The translations under genes and the position numbers were made by a program. DNA of 64,000 bases. It comes from Cytophagales bacterium Alg240-R148 (GTDB lineage Bacteria > Bacteroidota > Bacteroidia > Cytophagales > Cyclobacteriaceae). Positions 17,143 through 25,666 of the stretch are shown here, piece after piece. The notes under the pieces are model-generated. The model saw only the letters and a program-made list of their open reading frames with translations. It had not been told where the DNA came from and did no database searches. Position 1 is the first letter of the stretch. The number at the start of each line of letters is the position of its first letter. The stretch is from positions 919,521 to 983,520 of the forward strand of contig LS999826.1 of the NCBI GenBank assembly GCA_900537185.1. The letters run 5' to 3'.

Positions 17143-19038
17143 TTATAAACCTGCTCCTTTTATTATTTCATCTACAACATCTGGGTTGAGCAATGTTGAG
17201 GTATCTCCTAAGTTGGATATGTCTTTTTCAGCTACTTTTCGCAAGATTCTTCTCATGATTTTACCGGACCTAGTTTTTGGAAGTCCGCTAACAATCTGAA
17301 TGGCATCTGGCTTCGCAATTGGCCCTATTATTTGGGTCACTGTTTGTCTAATTTCGTTAACCAAACTGGCCTCCGATCTGTTTTCCATATCACAGATAAC
17401 ATAGGCATAAATGCCTTGTCCTTTTATATCATGAGGATACCCGACCACTGCTGATTCGACTACCAGCGGGTGTTCGTTTATCGCATTTTCTACTTCTGCC
17501 GTACCCATTCGGTGCCCAGATACATTGATCACATCGTCCACTCTACCCAATATTCTAATGTAACCGTCGTGGTCTCTTTTGGCACCATCTCCAGTGAAAT
17601 ACAGGCCTTCATAAGTAGAGAAGTATTCCTGTTTGCATCGGTCGTGGTCGCCATAAGTGGTTCTAATCATCGATGGCCAAGGATATTTGATGCACAAATT
17701 CCCTTGCACGTTGTTTCCTGTTATTTCATTGCCATCTGGGTCTACAATAATCGGCTGTATGCCAGGAAGCGGAAGAGAAGCATGGGCAGGTTTATTAGGG
17801 GTAATGCCAGCCAAAGCGGAAACCATAATACCTCCTGTTTCTGTTTGCCACCAGGTATCTACTAAAGGACAATTGCCTTTGCCTATATGGGTGTGGTACC
17901 AGTGCCAAGCTTCTTCATTGATAGGTTCTCCAACAGACCCAATCACTTTAAGAGAATCCAATTTATAAGGTTCTAATGGTTCCAAGCCAAAAGCTTGTAG
18001 TGCCCTAATGGCAGTTGGTGCGGTATAAAACTGATTTACTTTGTGTTTGTCTATTACTTCCCAAAACCTTCCTGCATTTGGATAGGTAGGTACCCCTTCA
18101 AACATCAAAGTTGTTGCGCCTGACAACAAAGGGCCATATACTATATAAGAATGGCCCGTGATCCAACCTACATCCGCCGTACACCAGTAGACATCTCCTG
18201 GAGCATATTGAAAGACGTTCAGAAATGAATATTGTGTATAGACCATGTATCCCCCACAAGTGTGTACCACACCCTTTGGTTTGCCGGTAGATCCTGAAGT
18301 ATATAAAATAAACAAGGGATCTTCGCTGTCCATGATCTCTGCAGGACATTCAGATGATGCATTGGCAACAACATCGTGCCACCAAAAATCTCGTCCCTCC
18401 TTAAGGGATACGTCTATTTTAGTTCTTTCCAGAACAATAACACTTTCTATGGAAGTAGTAGTTTCCAGTGCTTCATCTACTACGGCTTTGACAGGTATGG
18501 ACTTAGTTCCTCTGAAATTGCCATCGGAAGTAATTACCATTTTGGCCTGACAGTCGTTGCAACGGTCTGCTAAGGCACTGGATGAAAACCCAGCAAATAC
18601 AACGGAGTGAATCGCTCCAATTCTAGCACAAGCCAACATGGCAACTGCTGCTTCAGGAACCATTGGCATGTATATTATTACCCTATCTCCTTTTTTTATG
18701 CCTTTCGCTTTTAGTGCATTGGCAAAAGTACAAACCTTTTCAAATAGAGCATTGTAGGTTAAAGTAACACTTGCTTCCCCTGGTTCATTGGCTTCCCATA
18801 TAATGGCAGGAGCGTCTCCCAAAGTGAAAAGATTGCGTTCGAATATGTTTTCGGTGATATTTAATTTGCCGTTAACAAACCATTTAACATCTGGTGTTTT
18901 AAATTCCCATTCTACAGTTTTGTCCCACTTTTTTTTCCAGTGAAAAGACTCTGCAATTCGGTCCCAAAAAATTTCAGGTTGCGTTACACTTTTTTGATAT
19001 TCATGTATATAACCCCCTAATGATTGTACTTTTAACAT
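17143..19038 (-). CDS. acsA: Acetyl-CoA synthetase
   Basis: A 631-residue AMP-forming ligase, full length for the family. It converts acetate, ATP and CoA to acetyl-CoA in the cytoplasm. The adenylate-forming signature is YTSGSTGKPKG at about residues 246-256; WWQTETGG and YFTGDGAKRDHDGY mark the core, and SGKIMRR carries the conserved C-terminal catalytic Lys at about residue 593, the usual target of regulatory acetylation. The N-terminal half has the acs-typical WFVNGKLNITENIFERNL. It is monocistronic and ends at the shared terminator. Confidence 0.97.
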   Translation of the reverse strand: MLKVQSLGGYIHEYQKSVTQPEIFWDRIAESFHWKKKWDKTVEWEFKTPDVKWFVNGKLNITENIFERNLFTLGDAPAIIWEANEPGEASVTLTYNALFEKVCTFANALKAKGIKKGDRVIIYMPMVPEAAVAMLACARIGAIHSVVFAGFSSSALADRCNDCQAKMVITSDGNFRGTKSIPVKAVVDEALETTTSIESVIVLERTKIDVSLKEGRDFWWHDVVANASSECPAEIMDSEDPLFILYTSGSTGKPKGVVHTCGGYMVYTQYSFLNVFQYAPGDVYWCTADVGWITGHSYIVYGPLLSGATTLMFEGVPTYPNAGRFWEVIDKHKVNQFYTAPTAIRALQAFGLEPLEPYKLDSLKVIGSVGEPINEEAWHWYHTHIGKGNCPLVDTWWQTETGGIMVSALAGITPNKPAHASLPLPGIQPIIVDPDGNEITGNNVQGNLCIKYPWPSMIRTTYGDHDRCKQEYFSTYEGLYFTGDGAKRDHDGYIRILGRVDDVINVSGHRMGTAEVENAINEHPLVVESAVVGYPHDIKGQGIYAYVICDMENRSEASLVNEIRQTVTQIIGPIAKPDAIQIVSGLPKTRSGKIMRRILRKVAEKDISNLGDTSTLLNPDVVDEIIKGAGL

Positions 19039-19531
19039 AGTTTTTGCAATTTATTCTCTTGTCAATCTTTAAATCTAACTTAAACAATTTAAAATCAGAA
19101 CGGTACATTCTTTTAAAAAAATACTTTCTGGTTTCAATTCATTAAAGTATCTGGACGTTTTAGAACTTCGATGGTTGTCGAAGCATTAGTAAACTATGGT
19201 TGGTGTCCTTAAATGGAGTGTCTTGCAGAGGAGTTCTGGTCAATTTTACAAGTGGAATTAACCCAACCCAAATTTTGCTGAAGCAAGATAAAATAAAAAA
19301 ACTGGATAGACAAACTTGTTTTAGGAGCAAGGTTTTAGCAAACATTTGGATATCTGGTGGTGCATGGATTGTGCAGAACCCTTTTGTTTCCTATAAAAAA
19401 TAAAATTTTTGTTCCTTAATTTTTATAGAACTATGTATTTTTGAGTTTTAAAAACAAGCCGTCTAAAGAAGTAAAGTGGCACAGCCATAGCTTTTTACGG
19501 AGGGCCAATAATAAATTAAATTGAACAAACA
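19039..19531. other. Intergenic region between acsA and the GNAT gene
   Basis: A 493-base AT-rich divergent spacer. I find no convincing gene in either strand. It has a small 6-bp hairpin (19166-19183) and, for the plus strand, a TATTTTTG element at 19436-19443 that may be the promoter of the acetyltransferase gene. Confidence 0.5.
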
Positions 19532-19990
19532 ATGGAGTGTATGATCCGAAAGTTTACACATGCTGATACCAAGGCAGTAGTGGCCTTGCTGGAGATGAAT
19601 GTACCCTTGTATTTTGCGCATTCCGAAGTAGCTGATTTTAAGGAGTACCTCCAGAACCATTTAGAAGACTACTTTTTGGTAGAAAAATATGGTTTATTGG
19701 TGGGGGCAGGAGGTACCAATTACGACATAACTCCTTCTGGTTTGGCCCGAGTGTCTTGGGATTTTATTCACCCCGATTACCAAGGAAAAGGAATTGGTTC
19801 TATACTATTGCAGCATCGTTTGTCTCAAATAAAAGAAAAGTGCGTACCAAAAGTGGAGGTAAGAACTTCTCAATTGGCTTATAAGTTTTATCAAAAGAAT
19901 GGGTTTGAAATGATACGCGTAGAAAAAGATTTCTGGTCCAAAGGGTATGACCTTTATTTAATGCACTTAAATTTTGATGGCAAACAATAG
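19532..19990 (+). CDS. GNAT-family N-acetyltransferase
   Basis: A 152-residue protein. The acetyl-CoA binding motif A is clear: VSWDFIHPDYQGKGIGSILL around residues 74-93, with the Q-x-x-G-x-G pyrophosphate loop (QGKGIG). Motif B contains AYKFYQKNGFEMI, the usual end of GNAT domains. The acceptor substrate cannot be read from the sequence. It is followed after 106 bases by the antiporter gene on the same strand. Confidence 0.88.
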   Translation: MECMIRKFTHADTKAVVALLEMNVPLYFAHSEVADFKEYLQNHLEDYFLVEKYGLLVGAGGTNYDITPSGLARVSWDFIHPDYQGKGIGSILLQHRLSQIKEKCVPKVEVRTSQLAYKFYQKNGFEMIRVEKDFWSKGYDLYLMHLNFDGKQ

Positions 19991-20096
19991 CCAATAGAGT
20001 AGTCCATTTTTACACTAGAGGAGATTCTGTGCTGCTATGCGAGCATGTTATTAGGTTATGGTTATATTCGCATGTAGTTAAATAAAAAAAATATTC

Positions 20097-21314
20097 GTGG
20101 TTGATGTAGCATTGATTATACTTTGTGCCTTGTTGGGCAACTATCTATTCAATAAAATAGGCTTGCCCGGCATTTTAGGAATGATATTTACCGGGCTTTT
20201 TCTTGGACCCAGTGGACTCAATGTTATCAACCCGGAAATAACTGTGGTATTAAAAGAGTTCAAAACAGTTGCCCTTATTGTTATTTTAATACGGGCAGGA
20301 TTGGGCATCAGCAAGACTACACTAAAAAGAATAGGTGGTCCGGCTTTAAGGATGGGGTTTGTTCCCTGTTTGATAGAAGGAGCAGTAATCACCATTTTTG
20401 CTTGGCAGTATTTTGATTTTCAACTGTATGAGGCAGGTATGTTGGGGTTCATAGTTGCAGCAGTTTCTCCTGCTGTTGTGGTGCCATCCATGCTTTTATT
20501 GAAGGAAAGCGGCTTGGGCAAAAAGAAGGAAGTACCTACCTTGATTTTGGCTGGTGCCTCACTAGATGATGTAATAGCCATTACACTTTTTGGTGTGTTT
20601 GCAGGAATTGGTGCAGGTTTGGGCACAAACTGGACCTATGTTGTGGTGGGAGTTCCAGCAGGAATTCTTTTAGGAAGCCTCGGTGGAGCGCTTATCGGCT
20701 ACGCATTTGTTTGGTTTTTTAAGCGTTTTCATCTCCGAGATACTTTGAAGGTGATTGTGTTTTTAACCATAGCCATTGTGTTTTACGATTTATCAGAATT
20801 GCCTGTAGTAAAAAAAACAATACCAATAGCTGCCTTGCTTGGTATTATGGCCATTGGGTACATCATATTAGATAAATACGAAGTGTTGGCCACCAGAATG
20901 GCGGCAAAATTTGGCAAGATCTGGGTCTTTGCCGAAATATTGTTGTTTGTATACATAGGTACAGAAGTTCATCTAGATGTTATTGACCCAAGTTCGTTGG
21001 GAATGGCAGTTGGCCTTTTGTTTTTAGGACTATCTGCGCGGAGCGCAGGTGTTTGGCTGTCTTTAATAGGATCGGATTTAAATGCCAAAGAAAAGGTGTT
21101 TTGTATGGTTGCCTATTTACCTAAGGCTACTGTACAAGCCGCTATGGGTGCTGTTCCTCTTGCCATGGTTGTTGCTGGTAAGTTAACCCAAACGTCGGAA
21201 GCAACTGCCCAAAAAATTCTGACAGTTGCTGTGTTGAGCATAATCCTTACCGCCCCCTTAGGGGCCATAGGTATTAAATTATTAGGTCCAAAGTTGTTGA
21301 AAGAAAACCGTTAA
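20097..21314 (+). CDS. Cation:proton antiporter (Na+/H+ exchanger family, NhaP-like)
   Basis: A 405-residue integral membrane protein with about 12-13 hydrophobic segments. The N-terminus LGNYLFNKIGLPGILGMIFTG is the classic antiporter opening. The core has AAVSPAVVVPSMLLLKE and ASLDDVIAITLFGV, where the Asp pair is the usual ion-binding position of monovalent cation/proton antiporters, and a late helix has AYLPKATVQAAMGAVPL, the conserved Lys-containing helix. The start is a GTG at 20097; an in-frame stop lies 18 bases upstream and no upstream ATG exists. No regulatory RCK/TrkA domain follows. It probably serves pH and sodium homeostasis. Confidence 0.88.
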   Translation: MVDVALIILCALLGNYLFNKIGLPGILGMIFTGLFLGPSGLNVINPEITVVLKEFKTVALIVILIRAGLGISKTTLKRIGGPALRMGFVPCLIEGAVITIFAWQYFDFQLYEAGMLGFIVAAVSPAVVVPSMLLLKESGLGKKKEVPTLILAGASLDDVIAITLFGVFAGIGAGLGTNWTYVVVGVPAGILLGSLGGALIGYAFVWFFKRFHLRDTLKVIVFLTIAIVFYDLSELPVVKKTIPIAALLGIMAIGYIILDKYEVLATRMAAKFGKIWVFAEILLFVYIGTEVHLDVIDPSSLGMAVGLLFLGLSARSAGVWLSLIGSDLNAKEKVFCMVAYLPKATVQAAMGAVPLAMVVAGKLTQTSEATAQKILTVAVLSIILTAPLGAIGIKLLGPKLLKENR

Positions 21315-21321
21315 AACCAGC

Positions 21322-22116
21322 TTAATTGTTGCTGTAAATTTTATCACTTCCTTCTAATAAAAGTCCTTCTCCTGGCTGCCATTTGTCATATTCCATATAG
21401 AAAACCACTTCTTTGGCTTTTGGCAACCCTCTAAGTTTTGCAATTAGATGCAGTGCACCATCTATCCCTGCGGAGATTCCAGCTGTGGTTACAATTTTTC
21501 CATTGTCGACAAATCGCACATTGGATAGTACTTCTGTTTCCGGAAAGTCCGATTGTAATAAATCAATAGAACTATGAAAAGTAGTAGCTTTTTTACCTTT
21601 TAGCAATCCGGCTTCTGCCAAAATAAAGGCCCCAGTACAAACCGAAAAATAATACTGAACATGGCTTTGTTTTTTGACCCAAGCAATTACCGCATCGTCT
21701 TGCCTTGCAACTTGTGAGTTACCACCAAAAAACGCTACAATATCCGCTTCTGGCGCGTTGTCAATACTATAGTCGGGTATTATGGATAATACTCCTTGGC
21801 TTTTTATAGGATCCGTGGTTTTAGAAACTGTAAAAATTTCAAACCCTGCATAAGAGAAAGCCTCCATTGGACCAGCAAAGTCCAAAACTTCTACTCCATC
21901 TTGTAAATAGAATGCTATTGTGTTGGTTTTAGACATTTTGTTTTTTGCTACTTGGGTGATTAAATTCATTTTGCAATGGGTGCATTTCCCTTTTTCACGG
22001 TATTCCATCTTATCGCATGCGGATTGGCATGGAGGACACACATAAACCTGATTTTGAGCGAGTGCAAAAGACGATTGGAACAAAAGAAATACAAAAATAA
22101 CTTGAAAATTATACAT
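21322..22116 (-). CDS. Exported DJ-1/PfpI-family protein with N-terminal Cys-rich metal-binding segment
   Basis: A 264-residue protein with a signal peptide (FQVIFVFLLFQSSFALA). Next comes a short Cys-rich module: CPPCQSAC, then GKCTHCKMNL, resembling the heavy-metal-binding domains found on copper-handling proteins. Residues about 65-250 are a DJ-1/PfpI fold, with the nucleophile-elbow Cys in FSVCTGAFILAEAGLL. DJ-1 domains of this type include hydrolases and isonitrile-hydratase-like enzymes; the reaction is unknown. It is 85 bases downstream of the GlxA-type regulator on the same strand, so the pair is probably one unit. Export of a DJ-1 domain is unusual. Confidence 0.85.
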   Translation of the reverse strand: MYNFQVIFVFLLFQSSFALAQNQVYVCPPCQSACDKMEYREKGKCTHCKMNLITQVAKNKMSKTNTIAFYLQDGVEVLDFAGPMEAFSYAGFEIFTVSKTTDPIKSQGVLSIIPDYSIDNAPEADIVAFFGGNSQVARQDDAVIAWVKKQSHVQYYFSVCTGAFILAEAGLLKGKKATTFHSSIDLLQSDFPETEVLSNVRFVDNGKIVTTAGISAGIDGALHLIAKLRGLPKAKEVVFYMEYDKWQPGEGLLLEGSDKIYSNN

Positions 22117-22201
22117 GGTTTTAGATGCTTGGTTGGTGTAAAATTAAACCATGTAATTGGCACATACTAGGACAACCCAACGCAGTATTAGGACAACTCC
22201 C

Positions 22202-23158
22202 TTATTGCAGTTCAGAGGGCAATAGTCCGGTGTGTTTTTTGATTAAACTCCTGAGTTGGTTCTCACTTTTTAACCCACATTGTTGGGCAACATAACGCAT
22301 TTTGTTTTTCTCTTTAATGAGTTGGGTGGCTTTTTCAACTCTTAATAAATCAGCATAAGCCCCAATGGTTAACTGGGTAGTTTTTTTAAACAATCGGGTC
22401 AGGTTGCGTGGACTCATGCCTACAAATTCCGCCAATTTTTCAATGCTGATTTTTGAATTCAAATGTTCCATTATATAATCTTGAGCCTTATGGATTCTAT
22501 CTTCTAAATGGTTTCGGTTTTGTAGGAATACACTAAGTTGTGGGTCTGCTTCGCCCCGTCTGAAATAGAGTACCACCTCTCTGGCGATATCTACTGACAT
22601 CTGAGGGCCATATAAAATTTCAATTATATGCAAAGCCATGTCTATGCCTGCAGTAACACCGGCACTGGTGAAAATATTTTGTGCACGCACAAAAAGCGTA
22701 TTGGGTACCAACTGGGCGTTTGGGAATTTTTCAGAAAATAAGGCGGCCTTTTTCCAATGGGTAGTGCATTTTAAACCATCCAATAAACCAGCTTCTCCTA
22801 AAATAAAGGCACCTGTACAAATGGAACAAACCCAGGCACCTTTGGCATAACAATCGCGCAGCCAATCGTAAAACTCCGGATTGCTTTCAATGGATGTATT
22901 ATTGTCAATTAAACTGGCTTCCATTCCGGGTATGAAAATCAAATCTGCCAAACCAACTTTTACAGACTGGAATGCCTTTAGCTCACCTAAATACAGACCA
23001 GCACTGCTTTGGGCTTTTTTAGAAGTTTCAGTAGATACAAACACCAATTCAAGTGGTGCTCCCATGGCCTGGGCTTCATAAAAAATATGGGCCGGTCCGT
23101 TCAAATCTAACAAATGAACTTTTGGTGGTACAGCGAAAATTATCTTTTGAGCACTCAA
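22202..23158 (-). CDS. GlxA-family AraC-type regulator (DJ-1/PfpI domain plus HTH)
   Basis: A 318-residue protein. Residues 1 to about 190 are a DJ-1/PfpI domain (FAVPPKVHLLDLNGPAHIF; Cys-containing elbow SICTGAFILGEAGLL), and residues about 210-318 are an AraC double HTH (ISIEKLAEFVGMSPRNLTRL; YVAQQCGLKSENQLRSLIKK). The start is a TTG at 23158: an in-frame stop lies 18 bases upstream and there is no ATG before the domain begins. The DJ-1 domain is of the same kind as in the exported protein downstream, suggesting both respond to related ligands. That link is inferred. Confidence 0.9.
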   Translation of the reverse strand: MSAQKIIFAVPPKVHLLDLNGPAHIFYEAQAMGAPLELVFVSTETSKKAQSSAGLYLGELKAFQSVKVGLADLIFIPGMEASLIDNNTSIESNPEFYDWLRDCYAKGAWVCSICTGAFILGEAGLLDGLKCTTHWKKAALFSEKFPNAQLVPNTLFVRAQNIFTSAGVTAGIDMALHIIEILYGPQMSVDIAREVVLYFRRGEADPQLSVFLQNRNHLEDRIHKAQDYIMEHLNSKISIEKLAEFVGMSPRNLTRLFKKTTQLTIGAYADLLRVEKATQLIKEKNKMRYVAQQCGLKSENQLRSLIKKHTGLLPSELQ

Positions 23159-23302
23159 CGTTCTTCTTTTTGTTCAATATGAGTGGTTTTTCTTAAAAAG
23201 AGAAGGGCAGTTCTATTATTTTCAATTTATACAGAAACGGATAACCATGAAATAGACTTATATTGAGTCTTGTGGTACTAACCAAAACTTAAAATTAGAA
23301 AC

Positions 23303-24067
23303 ATGAAAATTTTTATAGGTAGTCTTATCGCTTGTTTGGCCCTTAATTTTGCTCAAGCAACAGAAACCAAATTGATGGTCAGGGCAAAAGCAAAGGATGC
23401 TAAATTTATTGGAACATCTATTGGTGGTGCGTATGTGGTGGTAAAAAATAAAGCCAATGGTTCGATTTTGGCTGAAGGAACTACAACTGGATCTACTGGC
23501 AATACCAATACAATAATGAAAGAGGCCCACCAGCGATTCAGACCCTTGGCAGACGACAAGACGGCTGGCTTTTTAGCTGTGTTGGATCTAGATGCCCCAC
23601 TTTTAATTGCGATTGAAGTTATTGCTCCATTCAATCAGAGGCAAGCCCAGGTTCAAGTTTCAACTGAGATTTGGGTGATTCCTGGGAAGCACATTATGGG
23701 AGATGGTATTGTTTTGGAAATTCCAGGAATGGTCATTGACATTCTTGCTCCGAGAACCCACCAATTTATTTCAAAGGAGCAACTGCAGCATTCAATTGTC
23801 GGGATAGAAGCTAATATTGTAATGATGTGTGGCTGTACCATTTCTAAGGGTGGCTTATGGAACTCAGAAGACATAGAAGTAAAGGTATTGGTATCGCAAA
23901 AAGGGCAAATTATAAAGGAGCAAGAATTGGAATGGGCAGAAAATAATTTGTTTCGTGGAGATTTAAGTCTGGAAGAAGTTGGTACCTATGAGTTGGTGGT
24001 GTACGCATACAATGAGAAAACCGGTAATACTGGAGTAGATAAAGTAAATTTTATACTAAATAAATAG
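23303..24067 (+). CDS. Exported protein of unknown function
   Basis: A 254-residue protein with a clear signal peptide (residues 1-19, ending NFAQA). The mature part looks all-beta and Ig-like in its last third (VKVLVSQKGQIIKEQELEW, YELVVYAYNEKTGNTGVDKV). A short motif MMCGCTISKGGLW at about residues 174-186 stands out, with the only Cys pair of the mature chain. The middle contains WVIPGKHIMGDGIVLEIPGM. I do not recognise the family. It is divergent from the GlxA regulator and ends at its own terminator, so it may belong to the same regulon. Confidence 0.8.
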   Translation: MKIFIGSLIACLALNFAQATETKLMVRAKAKDAKFIGTSIGGAYVVVKNKANGSILAEGTTTGSTGNTNTIMKEAHQRFRPLADDKTAGFLAVLDLDAPLLIAIEVIAPFNQRQAQVQVSTEIWVIPGKHIMGDGIVLEIPGMVIDILAPRTHQFISKEQLQHSIVGIEANIVMMCGCTISKGGLWNSEDIEVKVLVSQKGQIIKEQELEWAENNLFRGDLSLEEVGTYELVVYAYNEKTGNTGVDKVNFILNK

Positions 24068-24098
24068 AGTAGCGCAATTGGGGTAAAATAACCAATTT

Positions 24099-24120
24099 AA
24101 TGTTTTGTAACATTTTTTTT
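24099..24120 (+). terminator. Intrinsic terminator after the unknown exported protein
   Basis: AATGTT (24099-24104) pairs with AACATT (24109-24114) around a TTGT loop, followed by a T-run to 24120. It separates this gene from the flavoprotein operon. Confidence 0.65.
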
Positions 24121-24181
24121 AGTCGCACCTGCATCATTTTTGGATGTGCCCGTCTTTAAGGGTGAATCAAATACAAAAAGG

Positions 24182-25456
24182 ATGCAAAATAAGAATTTAC
24201 CTGTAGCCATTATAGGTGGCGGACCAATTGGGCTGGCAGCAGCAGCACATTTGGTAGAAAATGATATTCCATTTCAACTTTTTGAATCAGGGAACTCTGT
24301 TGGGCACAATATATTATCTTGGAAACATATTACGGTATTCTCACCATGGCAATATAATATGGATAAGGCAGCCATCCGGCTGCTATCAAGGGCTGGGTGG
24401 GACAAGCCTCAGGATGATCTTTTACCCACTGGAGAAGCAATTGTAGAAAAATATTTGCGTCCATTGGCCAACTTGCCTACCATCCAACCTTTTATCCATT
24501 ACGGCAGCAAAGTTTTGTCTGTAGGTAGAAAGGGTATGGATAAAATGAAAACAAAAGGCCGTGATTCGCTGCCATTTTTGTTGCACTTACAAAAAAACGG
24601 AAATACAACATACTTCGAGGCATCCGCAGTAATTGATGCCACTGGTACATGGAACCAGCCCAACCCCATTGGAGCTGGAGGTCGTTTCGCAGAAGGTGAG
24701 TTGGAATTGAATTCAAAAATATTTTATGGAATTCCCGATGTTAAAAACAAACATTTGGATCGGTATAAGAACAAAAATGTGCTGGTAGTAGGCAGTGGAC
24801 ATTCAGCGGTTAATACTTTGTTGGACTTGGCTGCTGTACAGTTGGAGTATCCCGACACCCAGTTGCAATGGGTTTTGAGAAAAAATGATTTGTCGGAAGT
24901 ATATGGAGGGCAAGAAAAAGACGCTTTGGCAGCAAGGGGGCTTTTAGGTTCTAAAATAGAATTATTGGTAAATAGTGGGAAGCTGGACGTTCACACTCCG
25001 TTTCAGGTAATGAAATTGACTGAGAGAGAAGAAGGAATTGAAATAGAAGGGCAAATCCATAACCAGCGCCATGTTATTTCAGGAGTAGATGCTATTGTGA
25101 GCAACACTGGCTCCAGACCCAACTTAGATATGATAAGAGAAGTACGCGTAGATTTAGATGCTAGCTTGGAGTCCGTTTTTGATTTGGCAGAGTTGATTGA
25201 TCCCAATTTACATAGTTGCGGAACAGTGCGGCCCCACGGTGAAAAAGAATTGAGGCACCCAGAATCTAATTTTTACATCGTTGGCTCTAAAAGTTATGGT
25301 CGTGCTCCCACTTTTTTAATGGCCACCGGCTACGAACAAGTTCGGTCTGTGGTAGCACATTTAGCGGGAGACCATGAAGCTGCTGGTAGGGTAGAACTAG
25401 ATCTGCCTGAAACAGGCGTTTGTACTGCACCTAAGTTAGAGACAGCATGCTGTTAA
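24182..25456 (+). CDS. FAD/NAD(P)-dependent oxidoreductase resembling ArsO-type flavoproteins, with CC tail
   Basis: From the ATG at 24182 this is a 424-residue flavoprotein; the frame opens at a TTG at 24140, less likely. It has an FAD-binding Rossmann motif at the start (VAIIGGGPIGLAAAAHL), an ATGTW-type segment (VIDATGTWNQPNP), a second dinucleotide motif (VLVVGSGHSAVNTLLDL) and a late SNTGSRPNL. This is the architecture of flavin-binding monooxygenases and of the ArsO-like proteins reported in arsenic gene clusters. The chain ends in ETACC, a vicinal Cys pair like those of the small protein encoded next. No ArsR or ArsC is adjacent, so an arsenic role is inference. Confidence 0.82.
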   Translation: MQNKNLPVAIIGGGPIGLAAAAHLVENDIPFQLFESGNSVGHNILSWKHITVFSPWQYNMDKAAIRLLSRAGWDKPQDDLLPTGEAIVEKYLRPLANLPTIQPFIHYGSKVLSVGRKGMDKMKTKGRDSLPFLLHLQKNGNTTYFEASAVIDATGTWNQPNPIGAGGRFAEGELELNSKIFYGIPDVKNKHLDRYKNKNVLVVGSGHSAVNTLLDLAAVQLEYPDTQLQWVLRKNDLSEVYGGQEKDALAARGLLGSKIELLVNSGKLDVHTPFQVMKLTEREEGIEIEGQIHNQRHVISGVDAIVSNTGSRPNLDMIREVRVDLDASLESVFDLAELIDPNLHSCGTVRPHGEKELRHPESNFYIVGSKSYGRAPTFLMATGYEQVRSVVAHLAGDHEAAGRVELDLPETGVCTAPKLETACC

Positions 25457-25495
25457 GCGATAATAGAGAAATTTTATTCATTTAAACCAATATTT

Positions 25496-25666
25496 ATGAA
25501 ACAAAGAAAAACAAGTACAACAGCCAGCCAAGGGTCGGTTTGTTGTGGTCCTGAAGTTCAAAAAAGTGCTCCATCAGACTGTTGCGATCAACCAAATGAT
25601 GGTACTTTGTGCTGCGATCCTTCGGCCAGTCAGGAAGAAAATTCAGCCAATACTGGATGCTGCTAG
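25496..25666 (+). CDS. 56-residue protein with four Cys-Cys pairs
   Basis: ATG at 25496, TAG at 25664-25666. The protein has eight cysteines, all in adjacent pairs at residues 16-17, 29-30, 39-40 and 55-56 (contexts VCCGP, DCCDQ, LCCDP and a C-terminal GCC). The N-terminus is basic, the rest acidic and rich in Ser, Asp and Gln, with no signal peptide or membrane segment, so a cytoplasmic thiol-rich metal or metalloid-binding peptide is the natural reading. It lies 39 bases after the flavoprotein, which ends with the same CC tail. Its stop overlaps the ATG of the MFS gene (ATGCTGCTAG), indicating translational coupling. I do not recognise a named family. Confidence 0.8.
   Translation: MKQRKTSTTASQGSVCCGPEVQKSAPSDCCDQPNDGTLCCDPSASQEENSANTGCC

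Noticed and set aside
19166-19183. CTTCGA/TCGAAG hairpin downstream of the acsA start region
   Set aside because: Only 6 bp, no T-run and no position relative to a gene end; probably chance.
25609-25656. Upstream GTG start for the MFS gene
   Set aside because: This extension reads through the Cys-rich peptide gene in another frame and adds a hydrophilic, non-MFS-like leader; the ATG at 25657 is better.
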